Shown piece after piece: positions 55,966 to 64,000 of a stretch of DNA of 64,000 nt. Every line of letters begins with the position of its first letter. Positions within the stretch are counted from its first letter, which is position 1. The stretch spans positions 82,520,564 to 82,584,563 of the forward strand of contig CM077166.1 of the NCBI GenBank assembly GCA_039583875.1, given 5' to 3'. The notes beneath the pieces were generated by a model, which had not been told where the DNA came from, ran no database searches, and saw nothing but the letters and a program-made list of their open reading frames with translations. Both the position numbers and the translations under genes were made by a program. Origin of the DNA: Platanthera guangdongensis. Taxonomy: Eukaryota > Streptophyta > Magnoliopsida > Asparagales > Orchidaceae.

Positions 55966-58087
55966 AAATAGCAGTAGGTCCGGCCGGGGCCCGACGCCAT
56001 ATACCACAGACATACCAAGTGGTTACTCAATGGAAACCATCCAACCAATCCAACGTCCTACACAGAGCATTCTAGCAGAAGCAGTTTAAATAGTTGCAAT
56101 TAAAAGAACCCAGTAACAAGCATGAATGTCCACTAATAAGCCAAAAAGGAATGAAGTACATACACAAGTACTGACCTTAAGGCCTTACAAATAGTTTACT
56201 CATATTACATGTTTTCCATACCACGGAACGCAGGCCGGTAATACATGAACAAAAGCAAGTAAAACACTCAAATTAGGCCTTTGAGGACCGGATTCGCAAT
56301 TTGGGCTTTAGCCCGCTATTGACCGCTCGGTCCAGCAGCACCTGCAAGCAACAATCCACCACACGGTGACAAACAAAGGCAACGGTCAACAATGCTGACC
56401 AAATTATAACAATCCCGCCCCCAAAATCGGGGCAGCGATGCTCCTTCCCTGCACTTTACTAGTATAACCAAGCAGTATAGTAATGTCACTACATCACAGG
56501 CGTAGGCTCACACAGCCACACATCCCGTGCACTCAGGGCACATTCTTGGTGAACCGGTCGATGTCACGTCAATTTAAGCCATAGACATTCCGATCTCACC
56601 GCCGCCACTTTGACGGCCAAACTATGAGCAATTTGTCTTCTCGGCATGGGTCACGTCATTTTAAGCCATAGACCGCCGAAGACCCTCATCTATGACAAAG
56701 GCAAGTACCACGTACCTTTAGGTCGCTTTAACCGAACGACATAGAACAGGTACGGTTTCATCTAACCCGTGCTCACGTCGCAACGACAATTTAAGCCATA
56801 TGCGCGGGTCAAACTTCTCCCGAGTCCCGTTTCCGTTACACACTTCACATAACCCGGTTATGTTCAAGTTGGCTCCCAGGCCTCCAAGTTGGCAGAACCA
56901 CGGATCTGCCCAGTTTTCCGGGTGCACCTTGGAGTTAATCCCCAAGGCTCCCTGTTGCAATCTACCTCATAGAAAACCCGAAAAATAAATATTCGCACGG
57001 AGGCTTCTCCGGCCATTATGCAATGCAACATCACCGATCCAGACCAACTTGTCCGGGTAGGCTTCACACATCATGCCTATGTCCGTTCTCGAATACGGAC
57101 TCTAAACAACAGGGACTTTACATATCTACCCGAAGGAACGCCTAAAACTCACCGCAAACTCGCGAGAGAGGGCTTCCTATGCAAAAGAAGTAGAGCTTCA
57201 CATGCTCAAGTAGAGAATCGTTACCCTAGCGTTCTTCCTTGGCGCCATGGAAATGTACGCGGATGAAATGCACCGCAATCTCCTTGCCTTCGTAGATCCG
57301 AAGTCGGCTGGCGATTTGGAGCTCTGAAACTCCTCCAATGACTGGATCTAGACTTCTTCTTCCTTCTTTGCTCTCCCCTCTCTCTAAGGTTTAGATAGAG
57401 AACTACGACAGAAAAATAAGGGTTTTGAAACCCTTCTCTCGGGTATAACCCCTTCGGGATAACCACAGCCGTCGGATCCCACAAAAGGGATGCACGGATA
57501 CGATCCAGGTCCGACCTGGACAAATGGGGCTAAACACCGCACGAATCACCAACAGGAGCAGGACACGACCGCGTCAAAACAGTGTCAGAACAATTAGTCA
57601 ACTCCCGCCAAAACCCGTGTGTCGACACTTCACGTCGACAGAGTCAAACACGCCAAAATCCGCCCCACGTTCGACGATCGTCGAACCAAGATCGTCGACC
57701 GCTGCCAGATCGTCGAACGGAGATCTCTGGCCAAATCGTCGAACGCAGCCAGATCGTCGAACGGAAATCTCTGGCCAAATCGTCGAACACAGCCAGACCG
57801 TCGAACGTAGATCGCTGGCCCAATCGTCAAACCCACGGCCCGATCGTCGAACCCACGGCCCGATCGTCGAACCAAACTCAACACGCCCTGGGACACGCCC
57901 GTGTCCAGGGCCGTGTTTGCTGCTCGACGATCGTCGAACCCAATTTCGTCGACCTCTCGGCCAAATCGTCGAATCCAACATGACACACCTTGGGATACGC
58001 CCGTGTCCCAGGCCGTGTGCCTCCCGCCAAATTCCAAATTTGGCCCGGAACGCCTCCCGTCGCTCTTTTGAGTTTCGGGGCATTACA
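55966..58087 (-). repeat. Gypsy LTR-B, 3' LTR of gypsy-2
   Basis: On the minus strand it starts TGTAATGCCCC at 58087, right after the gypsy-2 polypurine tract. It is collinear with LTR-A but truncated at its 3' end by SINE copy 3 (the terminal GGGAGTGTTACA is absent). Confidence 0.85.
57610..58015. repeat. CGTCGAAC dyad array in LTR-B U3
   Basis: About 14 CGTCGAAC-type units. They include the perfect 18-bp palindrome GTTCGACGATCGTCGAAC (57669-57686), GTGTCGACAC (57619-57628, the copia-A motif) and ACACGCCCGTGT (57891-57902, the gypsy-1 motif). The array lies 70-480 bp from the LTR start. No canonical TATA box was recognised after it. Confidence 0.88.
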
Positions 58088-58106
58088 ACTCTCTCCCTCT
58101 TAAAAG
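58088..58106 (-). promoter_or_regulatory. Polypurine tract, gypsy-2
   Basis: The minus strand reads AAGAGGGAGAGAGT directly before TGTAATGCCCC. Confidence 0.78.
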
Positions 58107-58969
58107 AATTTCATCCATGAAATTTCATAAAGGAAAGATAAGCACAAAACTAAAATTGTACATGAGTGGAACAACTGTGGGTAATCGTCAAGCATAGTCT
58201 GCTCCCGTTCCCAAGAGAGCTCTTCGCGACCGCAATTGTCCCAACGGACCTTGACCATCCTGATCTCTTTATTACGTAGCCGCTTGAACTCCGAGTCTTC
58301 AATCCGCACGGGCTTGACCTTTGTCGTCAACCCACTATCCACCGGCACGTAATCGACCACGATCACTTGTGAAGGCTCTAACACCGCCTTCCGAAGCACT
58401 GATATGTGGAATACATCATGTAAACCACTAAGCTCCACCGATAGCTTCAACTGATAAGCCGCTTCACCAATCCGCTCCAAAACCTCAAACAGCCGAAGGT
58501 ACCTCGGGCTTAGCTTTTTCAAGCACCGCACCCGCGAGACACCCTTGAACGGCTTGATCTTTAAGTATACCCAGTCGCCCACAACGAACTCCACGTTCCT
58601 GTGCTTGGCATTATAGTACTTCGCTTGCCGGTCCTGAGCGATAAGCAATCTCTCCCGAATGGTTCGCACCAATGAAGTAGCATCTTCCACCTCTTGACGT
58701 TTGTACAACTTTGACTCACCCATTTCCAACCAGGATAACGACGTGCGACATCTTCTACCATAAAGGTCCTCGAAGGGCGCCATTTGAATACTTGCTTGGT
58801 AGCTATTGTTGTACGCAAATTCCACCAAATAAAGATGGTCTTCCCATTGCTTTCCAAAGTCCAAGACACACATGCGGAGAATGTCTTCCATAGTTCTATT
58901 AACCATCTCGGTCTGCCCATCCGTCTGCGGATGGAAGGCTGTGCTAAAACTCAGCTTTGTTCCAAACAT
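58100..58969 (-). pseudogene. Integrase C-terminal half and chromodomain, gypsy-2
   Basis: It opens after a stop (TAA near 58970) with the catalytic Glu region HPQTDGQTEMVNRTMED. The integrase C-terminal domain follows (VEFVVGDWVYLKIKPFKGVS ... SPRYLRLFEVLERIGEAAY), then LHDVFHISVLRKA and the chromodomain KVRWDNCGREELSWEREQ. It is intact to the end at 58100. In gypsy-1 the GEAAY Glu has become a stop. Confidence 0.86.
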
Positions 58970-59644
58970 TTACTGCACAAGCCTCCAATCATTGGACGTG
59001 AACCGCCCATCTCGGTCACACATGATGCTACGGGGCACACAGTGGAGCCGCACTATGTTATCCACATATAACTTTGCCAACTTCTCCACCGGATCATCCT
59101 TCCTATACGGAATGAAATGCGACACCTTCGTTAGTCGATCTACGACCACCCAGATGGCGTCGTTCCCCTTTTGCGACCTTGGCAACCTGTGCACAAAGTC
59201 TATAGTGATGTCGTCGAATTTCCACTCCGGAATAGGCAAGGACTTCAGAAATCCTCCCGGCTTTTGGCACTCTGCCTTCACCAAGGAGCAAGTTTGGCAC
59301 TTCGCCACGTAGAGCGCCACATCCTTCTTCAAACCCGGCCACCAAAATTGTTTCTTAACATCGCGGTACATCTTTGTGCTCCCTGGGTGAATCGAGTACT
59401 TGGTATGGTGAGCCTCGTACAACAAATTAACCCGCAAACTGCCCATGCTTGGGACGCAAAGACGACCGTCTTTCCAAATCAATCCATCCACAACTTCATA
59501 TTGGGAATTTGACCCATCCAGAGCCTCTATCATGAGTTGCTTCATGTGGCCATCCAAATTCAAAGCCTGCCAAATCCGATCAGCCAGGTCATATTGAACT
59601 TCAGTCCAATTCAATAGTGCTTCAACACTTGACTGCTTATCCAC
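58970..59644 (-). pseudogene. Integrase N-terminal half, gypsy-2
   Basis: HHCC finger (HHTKYSIHPG ... CQTCSLVKAEC) and the first part of the core, with Asp in ITIDFVHRL and Asp in SIMCDRDGRFTS. Both catalytic Asp are present, unlike gypsy-1. It is separated from the Glu-containing half only by one stop, and from RNase H by a TGA near 59645. Confidence 0.86.
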
Positions 59645-60169
59645 TCAAGAAATCTCCAACGCCTCCAACTCCCGAACCAACCGCTCATCATGCACCGATA
59701 GCCAATTGGCTTGAGCTGGGGCTCGACGACTCAACGCGTCCACAACCGCATTGCCCTTACCAGGCACGTAGTGGATCTTGAATATATAGTCCCCCAGGAA
59801 CTCCATCCATCTACGCTTCCGCATGTTCAGGTCTTTCTGAACAATCAAATACTTCAGGCTCTTGTGATCGGTGTAGATATCAATCTTCACACCGTACAAA
59901 TAATGCCTCCACAACTTAAAGGCAAAAATCACGCCCCCTAACTCCAAGTCATGGATCAGATAGTTCCTCTCGTGCACCTTCAGCTGTCTCGAGCCATATG
60001 CTATAACACTTCCATACTGTAATAGCACACAACCCAAACTACTGCCCGAAGCATCGCTATAAATCTCATAACCTTCGGTCCCACTCGACGAACTCAGCAT
60101 AGGCGCCGTGGTCAACCGACATTTCAACTCCTCAAAAGCTCGTGCGCACTCCGGCGTCCAAACGAACTT
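59645..60169 (-). pseudogene. RNase H, gypsy-2
   Basis: [33 protein letters not shown] and [11 protein letters not shown] give the acidic catalytic residues. The connection [12 protein letters not shown] to integrase follows. In frame with RT's C-terminus, with a TAG near 60168 where gypsy-1 has a Gln-Lys run. Confidence 0.85.
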
Positions 60170-61311
60170 CTACTCCTTCCTCGTCAAAGTAATGAGAGGT
60201 AACGCTATCCACGAGAAGTTCTCTACGAAGCGCCTATAATAGCCAGCAAGCCCCAAAAAGCTCCGAACTTCCGCTACCGTAGAAAGCTCAAGCCACTCCC
60301 GTATCACAACAATCTTCGCCGGATCCACTGCAATACCTTCCCCACTCACTATATGACCGAGGAACACCACTGAGGACAACCAAAACTCGCACTTCGAGAA
60401 CTTGGCGTACAATTGATTCCTCCTTAGCATCTCCAAAACCAAATAAAGATGCCTGAAGTGATCTTCCTCACTCTGCGAGTACACCAAAATATGCCGATGA
60501 AGACGATCACAAAATGGTCCAAGTACTCCCTGAAGGTCCTATTCATCAAATCCATGAACACTGACGGCGCATTAGTCAGCCCAAATGGCATGACCGTAAA
60601 CTCGTAATGCCCGTATCTCGTACTGAACGCTGTCTTCGGGATATCACTCTCCCTTATTCACAGCTGATAGTACCCAGACTTGAGGTCCAACTTTGAGTAC
60701 ACCGTCAACCCGACTAACTGATCGAAAAGATCATCAATCCGGGGGATCAGGTACTTGTTCTTTTCCGTCAACTTGTTGAGCTCCCGATAATCAATACATA
60801 ACCTCAAGCTTCCATCCTTCTTCTTAACAAAGAGGACCGACGCGCTCCAAGGCGAAGAACTTGGATGCACATACCCTTGCTCCAACAACTCTTGCAGTTG
60901 AACCTTTAGCTCCGCCATTTCCTTAGGCGCTATCCGATAAGGAGAGCGTGGCACAGGATTTGCACATGGTACGAGCTCTATCATAAAATCTATCTCCCGC
61001 TGCGGCGGGGCTCCAGGAAGATCGCTAGGGAACACATCAGTGTACTCCGATACCACAGAAATACTGTCCAACGCGGGCTTAGGATTTGCAACCTCCACTA
61101 GTGTAAAGAACAGTTCTGCACCGGCACGAACCGCCTTCACCACCTGAAGAGCAGACATCAACGTCTTGCTCGACCCCTTCAAGCCCGTGAAGGTCATCTC
61201 ACAACCTGCTCCCAGCTTGACTTCCTTGTTACCGCAATCAATATAGGATCGCTGCTCTGAGAGCCAGTCCATGCCAAATATAACGTCAAATTCCACTAGC
61301 GGCAATAACAA
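60170..61311 (-). pseudogene. Reverse transcriptase, gypsy-2
   Basis: Entry and finger motifs are clear ([51 protein letters not shown], here LTVYSKLDL). A stop lies near 60657 and, near 60500, a deletion removes the second Asp of the FIDD box and shifts the frame, so polymerase activity is lost. The C-terminal part resumes with [11 protein letters not shown] and [16 protein letters not shown]. Confidence 0.85.
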
Positions 61312-61600
61312 CGCTTACAAATGGAACTCCCGGCTCCCAATTCGAATCTTCACGCCACAGATTCTATCCGCGCGCATCGAGCACCCATTGGGCAACAACA
61401 CATCCAACTTGTCCTTCGCCATCGAAGAAGGTACTTCGATGCACGATATGAATTCTTCGGACAAAAAGGAGTGCGAAGCTCCTGTATCGAAGAGTGCTCT
61501 TGCCGGATTTTCACAAATCAAAACAAATCCTAAACAAGCAGTGGTAAGGTAACATACGCATACCAAGTATTTAAAGAAGCTTAACTTGCTACAAATTAAA
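61312..61600 (-). pseudogene. Aspartic protease, gypsy-2
   Basis: The active site ARALFDTGASHSFLSEEF is intact, followed by CSMRADRICGVKIRIGSREF and, after a TAA near 61312, [13 protein letters not shown]. The protease would release Gag and Pol proteins. Only this stop and the gag junction break it. Confidence 0.84.
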
Positions 61601-61660
61601 CCGTATCTGTCACCACATCCGCTTGTTTGATGGCCTCCTGTTGGCCAAGATTATAAACCC

Positions 61661-62080
61661 TTAGTTAAGCCGGAGCGTAATGAGACGCGGTTGACTCCAT
61701 CGCCTTGCCCTTCTCTTCATAAGTTGCTCCCGACATTCTCTCGGACTTGGGACGTCTGCTCCAACAATCACGGGCAAAGTGCCACGGCTTCCCACAAGTA
61801 AAACATGCACCCGGGGTCCGACCCGTAGTCTCCCCAGAAGCATCGGAAGAAGGAGATGGACCCGAAGTCCTAGCCTTCTTATAGAACCTTCGATAGCCGG
61901 ACTTAGAAGTAGTCGGCACCTTGAACTTAGACTTCTTGTCACCAACGCTTTTTTGCTTGAACCTTCTTCATATCCTTCTCGAAGGACCGGGCCGTGTTGA
62001 CCAAGGTCAAGAAACCCTACGTCATCGGCCCCGAGAGTAGTAGCATCAAATCATCTCTCAACCCTTTGTAGAATCAATGC
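61661..62080 (-). pseudogene. Gag nucleocapsid part, gypsy-2
   Basis: The frame from 61919 has a basic, Ser-rich stretch and the knuckle CFTCGKPWHFARDC, then a tail to 61665. It is in a different frame from protease. Upstream coding (61945-62080) shows the usual Lys/Arg-rich linker and stops where the LTR fragment begins. Capsid is missing. Confidence 0.8.
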
Positions 62081-62334
62081 GTCTTCCCGGCATGGGTCAC
62101 GTCATTTTAAGACATAGACCGCCGAAGACCCTCATCTATGCCAACGACAAGTAACACGTACCTTTAGGTCACTTTAACCGAATGACATAGAACGGGTACG
62201 GTTCCATCTAACCCGTGCTCACATCGCAACGACAATTTAAGCCATATGCGCGGGTCAAACTTCTCCTGAGTCCCGTTTCTGTTACACACTTCACATAACC
62301 TGGTTATGTTCAAGTTGGCTCCCAGGCCTCCAAG
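62081..62334 (-). mobile_element. Gypsy LTR fragment inside gag
   Basis: It matches 56636-56890 of LTR-B closely (GGCATGGGTCACGTC, CAATTTAAGCCATATGCGCGG, ACATAACCTGGTTATGTTC). It starts abruptly in gypsy-2 gag and ends abruptly at the head of SINE copy 4. With no LTR termini, it arose by rearrangement rather than insertion. Confidence 0.85.
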
Positions 62335-62544
62335 TGCAGCTCAGTTGGTGATGAGGAGTTGTTGGAAGACTCCTTATTAAAGGGGTTGCAGGTTCGAGAC
62401 CTGGCCTCAACAATGCACCGCGGCCAAGAAACAGGCGCGGAGAGGTTTTGGGGTGCTTGAGCTGCAGCCCGGTAACGATGTCTTGAACGAGACAAGCCTG
62501 TGGGCCTCTGAGCTCGGGCCGAGGGTCGTTACATAAAAAGTGCA
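62335..62544 (+). mobile_element. tRNA-derived SINE copy 4
   Basis: Intact A box AGCTCAGTTGG and B box GGTTCGAGACC, full body and tail CGTTACATAAAAAGTGCAC. It joins copy 5 tail-to-tail through a perfect 28-bp palindrome (62529-62556). Confidence 0.76.
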
Positions 62545-62622
62545 CTTTTTATGTAATGACCCTCGGCCCGAGCTCAGAGTCCCACAGGCTTGTCTCGTTC
62601 AAGACATCGTTACCGGGCTGCA
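62545..62622 (-). mobile_element. tRNA-derived SINE copy 5, 3' fragment
   Basis: Only the last 78 bases, from GGGCTGCA in the body to the tail. It is fused at CTGCA to copy 6. CTGCA also occurs at the SINE head, so the junction has microhomology. Confidence 0.75.
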
Positions 62623-62817
62623 ACTCAGTTGGTGATGAGGAGTTGTTGGAAGACTCCTTATCAAGGGGGTTGCAGGTTCGAGACCTGGCCTCAACAATGC
62701 ACCGCGGCCGAGAAACAGGCGCGGAGAGGCTTTTGGGTGCTTAGGCTACAGCCCGGTAACGATGTCTTGAAGGAGACAAGCCTGTGGGCCTATGAGCTCA
62801 GGCCGAGGGTCGTTACA
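62621..62817 (+). mobile_element. tRNA-derived SINE copy 6
   Basis: Nearly full-length: A box region ACTCAGTTGG, B box GGTTCGAGACC, ending GGGTCGTTACA without the TAAAAAGTGCAC tail. It is fused directly to a copia LTR fragment. Confidence 0.76.
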
Positions 62818-62983
62818 GCTTCTTCTGGTGTCGACTTATGGACTTAGAAACTTTTCCTGCGTTCCTGCATTTTCTTAACCTGCACATATAAACTCAAAAC
62901 AACATCAAATACACTTTGATGCATATCATTGAGTAAGGTGAGACTTCTTCAAATCTGGTACACATTTTCCAATGTACCCAACA
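62818..62983 (-). mobile_element. Copia-A-type LTR start fragment
   Basis: It matches 11797-11962, the first 166 bases of the copia-A LTR, including one TGTCGACT motif and the terminus TGTTGGGTACATTGG at 62983. The remaining LTR is absent. On the right it meets gypsy-3 gag directly. Confidence 0.88.
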
Positions 62984-64000
62984 AAGCAAAACAATGCAAT
63001 AACTTAAATCGTACTTGTGACGACGTCACTCTACTTGATGGCCTCCTGCAGGCCAAGATTGTAGACTCAGGGCTGCACCTGGGATGCAGAGGACTCCACC
63101 ACTGCCTTTCCCTTCTCAGCATACGATGATCTCGCCTTCTTTTCACTCTTTGGCGGACCAACCCGGCAATCACGGGCTATGTGCCCCACTCGTCCACAAG
63201 TAAAGCAGGTACGAGTTTCCAACCTTGAAGTGGCCCCCGACATTACTCCCGATGCAACCGTAGAAGGAGCTTATCCAGACGACTTGGACCTCTTGCCCCA
63301 TCTCTTTTTGTAATACGACTTCCTAGGTCGGGGCGCTTTGAATTCCGGCTTCGTCACCGCCAAGGCCCTCTTCCCTTGCACCCTTTTCATGTCCTTCTCC
63401 AGCATGCACGCAGTGTCAACCAACACCTGGAACCCTTGGTTCACTGAACTCGAAAGCAGGACTCGCAACTCGTCCCACAATCCTTCATAGAACCTGTTGG
63501 TTTTCCGCTGCTCGTCGGTAAAGATTGAGCCTGCATATCATCCCAACCGTGTGAACTCATGCAGGTACGTCTCCACACTACCATCTCCCCACGTTAGCCT
63601 TTGTAACTCATTTTCCATGACAATTCATTGTGCCGCTGGTAGATGCTTTGCCAGGAATAGGCGCGATAAATCCTCAATCGACACTTGTGTTAACTGCCTG
63701 CCCACTAAGTGGTGTAGTTCCATCTCATCCCACCATAAACGAGCCTCTCCTTCTAGTAATAAGGTGGCCAAGGTGACTTTCTGATCTTCCTCCATCCTGA
63801 TTGCCGTCATGATCCGCTTGACGCGCGAAAAACAGTCCTTCGCCTGCGTAGGGAATCCCATACCCGTAAACGTAAGCAGATTGAAGCTCATAAATTGCTT
63901 CAACTGTCTCTCGGCTGCTCGAGGATCCATAGACGCAACAGGTTCTGGCCTCGCCACAACCTGTTCTGGCCTCAATGCCGGCTGTGCCTACCAAGTAGGC
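62984..64000 (-). pseudogene. Gag of gypsy-3, runs off window edge
   Basis: A Ty3/gypsy Gag of the same family as gypsy-2. The capsid domain (63975-63625) has FTGMGFPTQAKDCFSRVKRI and the signature LLLEGEARLWWDEME. A linker follows (63480-63271) and the knuckle CFTCGRVGHIARDC near 63165-63210. The parts are in different frames, so the gene is broken. Sequence upstream of 63975 continues past the window. Confidence 0.82.

Larger units (their letters stand above)
58088..62080 (-). mobile_element. Ty3/gypsy chromovirus gypsy-2 internal region
   Basis: Minus-strand order: gag zinc knuckle, protease, RT, RNase H, integrase, chromodomain, polypurine tract, LTR-B. Apart from a frameshift in RT and one between gag and protease, the frame is continuous with single stops. 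Gag is cut at about 62080 by a gypsy LTR fragment. Closely related to gypsy-1 and gypsy-3. Confidence 0.87.

Noticed and set aside
54807..58083. Arg-rich frames of 130-198 codons in LTR-A and LTR-B
   Set aside because: They translate the CGTCGAAC arrays in several frames on both strands, without domains.
1..64000. Host protein-coding genes
   Set aside because: Every frame with a recognisable domain belongs to a retroelement. No intron-exon pattern or host family was seen, although very short or unknown genes cannot be excluded by eye.

Overview
This window is gene-poor plant nuclear DNA, built almost entirely of LTR retrotransposons inserted into one another. The evidence is Ty3/gypsy chromovirus polyproteins with a chromodomain, Ty1/copia polyproteins of the SIRE/Maximus type (long LTRs, a G-run near the LTR 3' end, an extra ORF after pol), primer sites matching plant tRNA-iMet and tRNA-Asp, and a tRNA-derived SINE. 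No host gene, rRNA, functional tRNA or CRISPR was found. The sequence suggests a flowering plant, but the species cannot be named from it.

Layout. 1-752: truncated gypsy LTR with an 82-bp tandem repeat. 753-10204: gypsy-1 (minus strand), a very long putative 3' LTR followed by a decayed pol. 10205-34120: copia-A (minus). It is split by two Gag-only elements, TR-GAG1a (12285-18718, target duplication CTTGT) and TR-GAG2 (25476-30870, target duplication ACAAA). 34121-40041: copia-B, a 5'-truncated sister of copia-A that shares its LTR (32402-34120). 40042-41731: a plus-strand homologue of the copia 3' ORF bounded by 16-bp inverted repeats. 42449-43694: a plus-strand gypsy LTR. 44115-53215: copia-C LTR and 3' ORF, split by TR-GAG1b (45573-51840, target duplication CCAAA). 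53216-58087: two gypsy LTRs separated by a cluster of inverted SINEs. 58088-62080: gypsy-2 pol and gag. 62081-62983: a breakpoint patchwork of LTR fragment, SINE cluster and copia LTR fragment. 62984-64000: gypsy-3 gag.

How the parts work together. The gypsy and copia elements once supplied protease, reverse transcriptase, RNase H and integrase. The TR-GAG elements encode only zinc-knuckle or capsid-like proteins with long acidic tails and would need helper enzymes. Most pol genes are broken by stops and frameshifts, many of them G-to-A type. The 754-codon TR-GAG2 ORF is the best preserved.

The most interesting signal is regulatory. Each LTR family carries its own set of dyad-symmetric motifs in U3; a convincing TATA box follows directly in copia-A, TR-GAG1 and TR-GAG2, a weak one in copia-C, and none was recognised in the gypsy LTRs. 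In copia-A and copia-B the U3 motif TGTCGACA is arrayed a second time inside the element, followed by a TATA box and then the start codon of the extra 3' ORF. This looks like a duplicated internal promoter for that ORF. Motif blocks are also shared between copia and gypsy LTRs.
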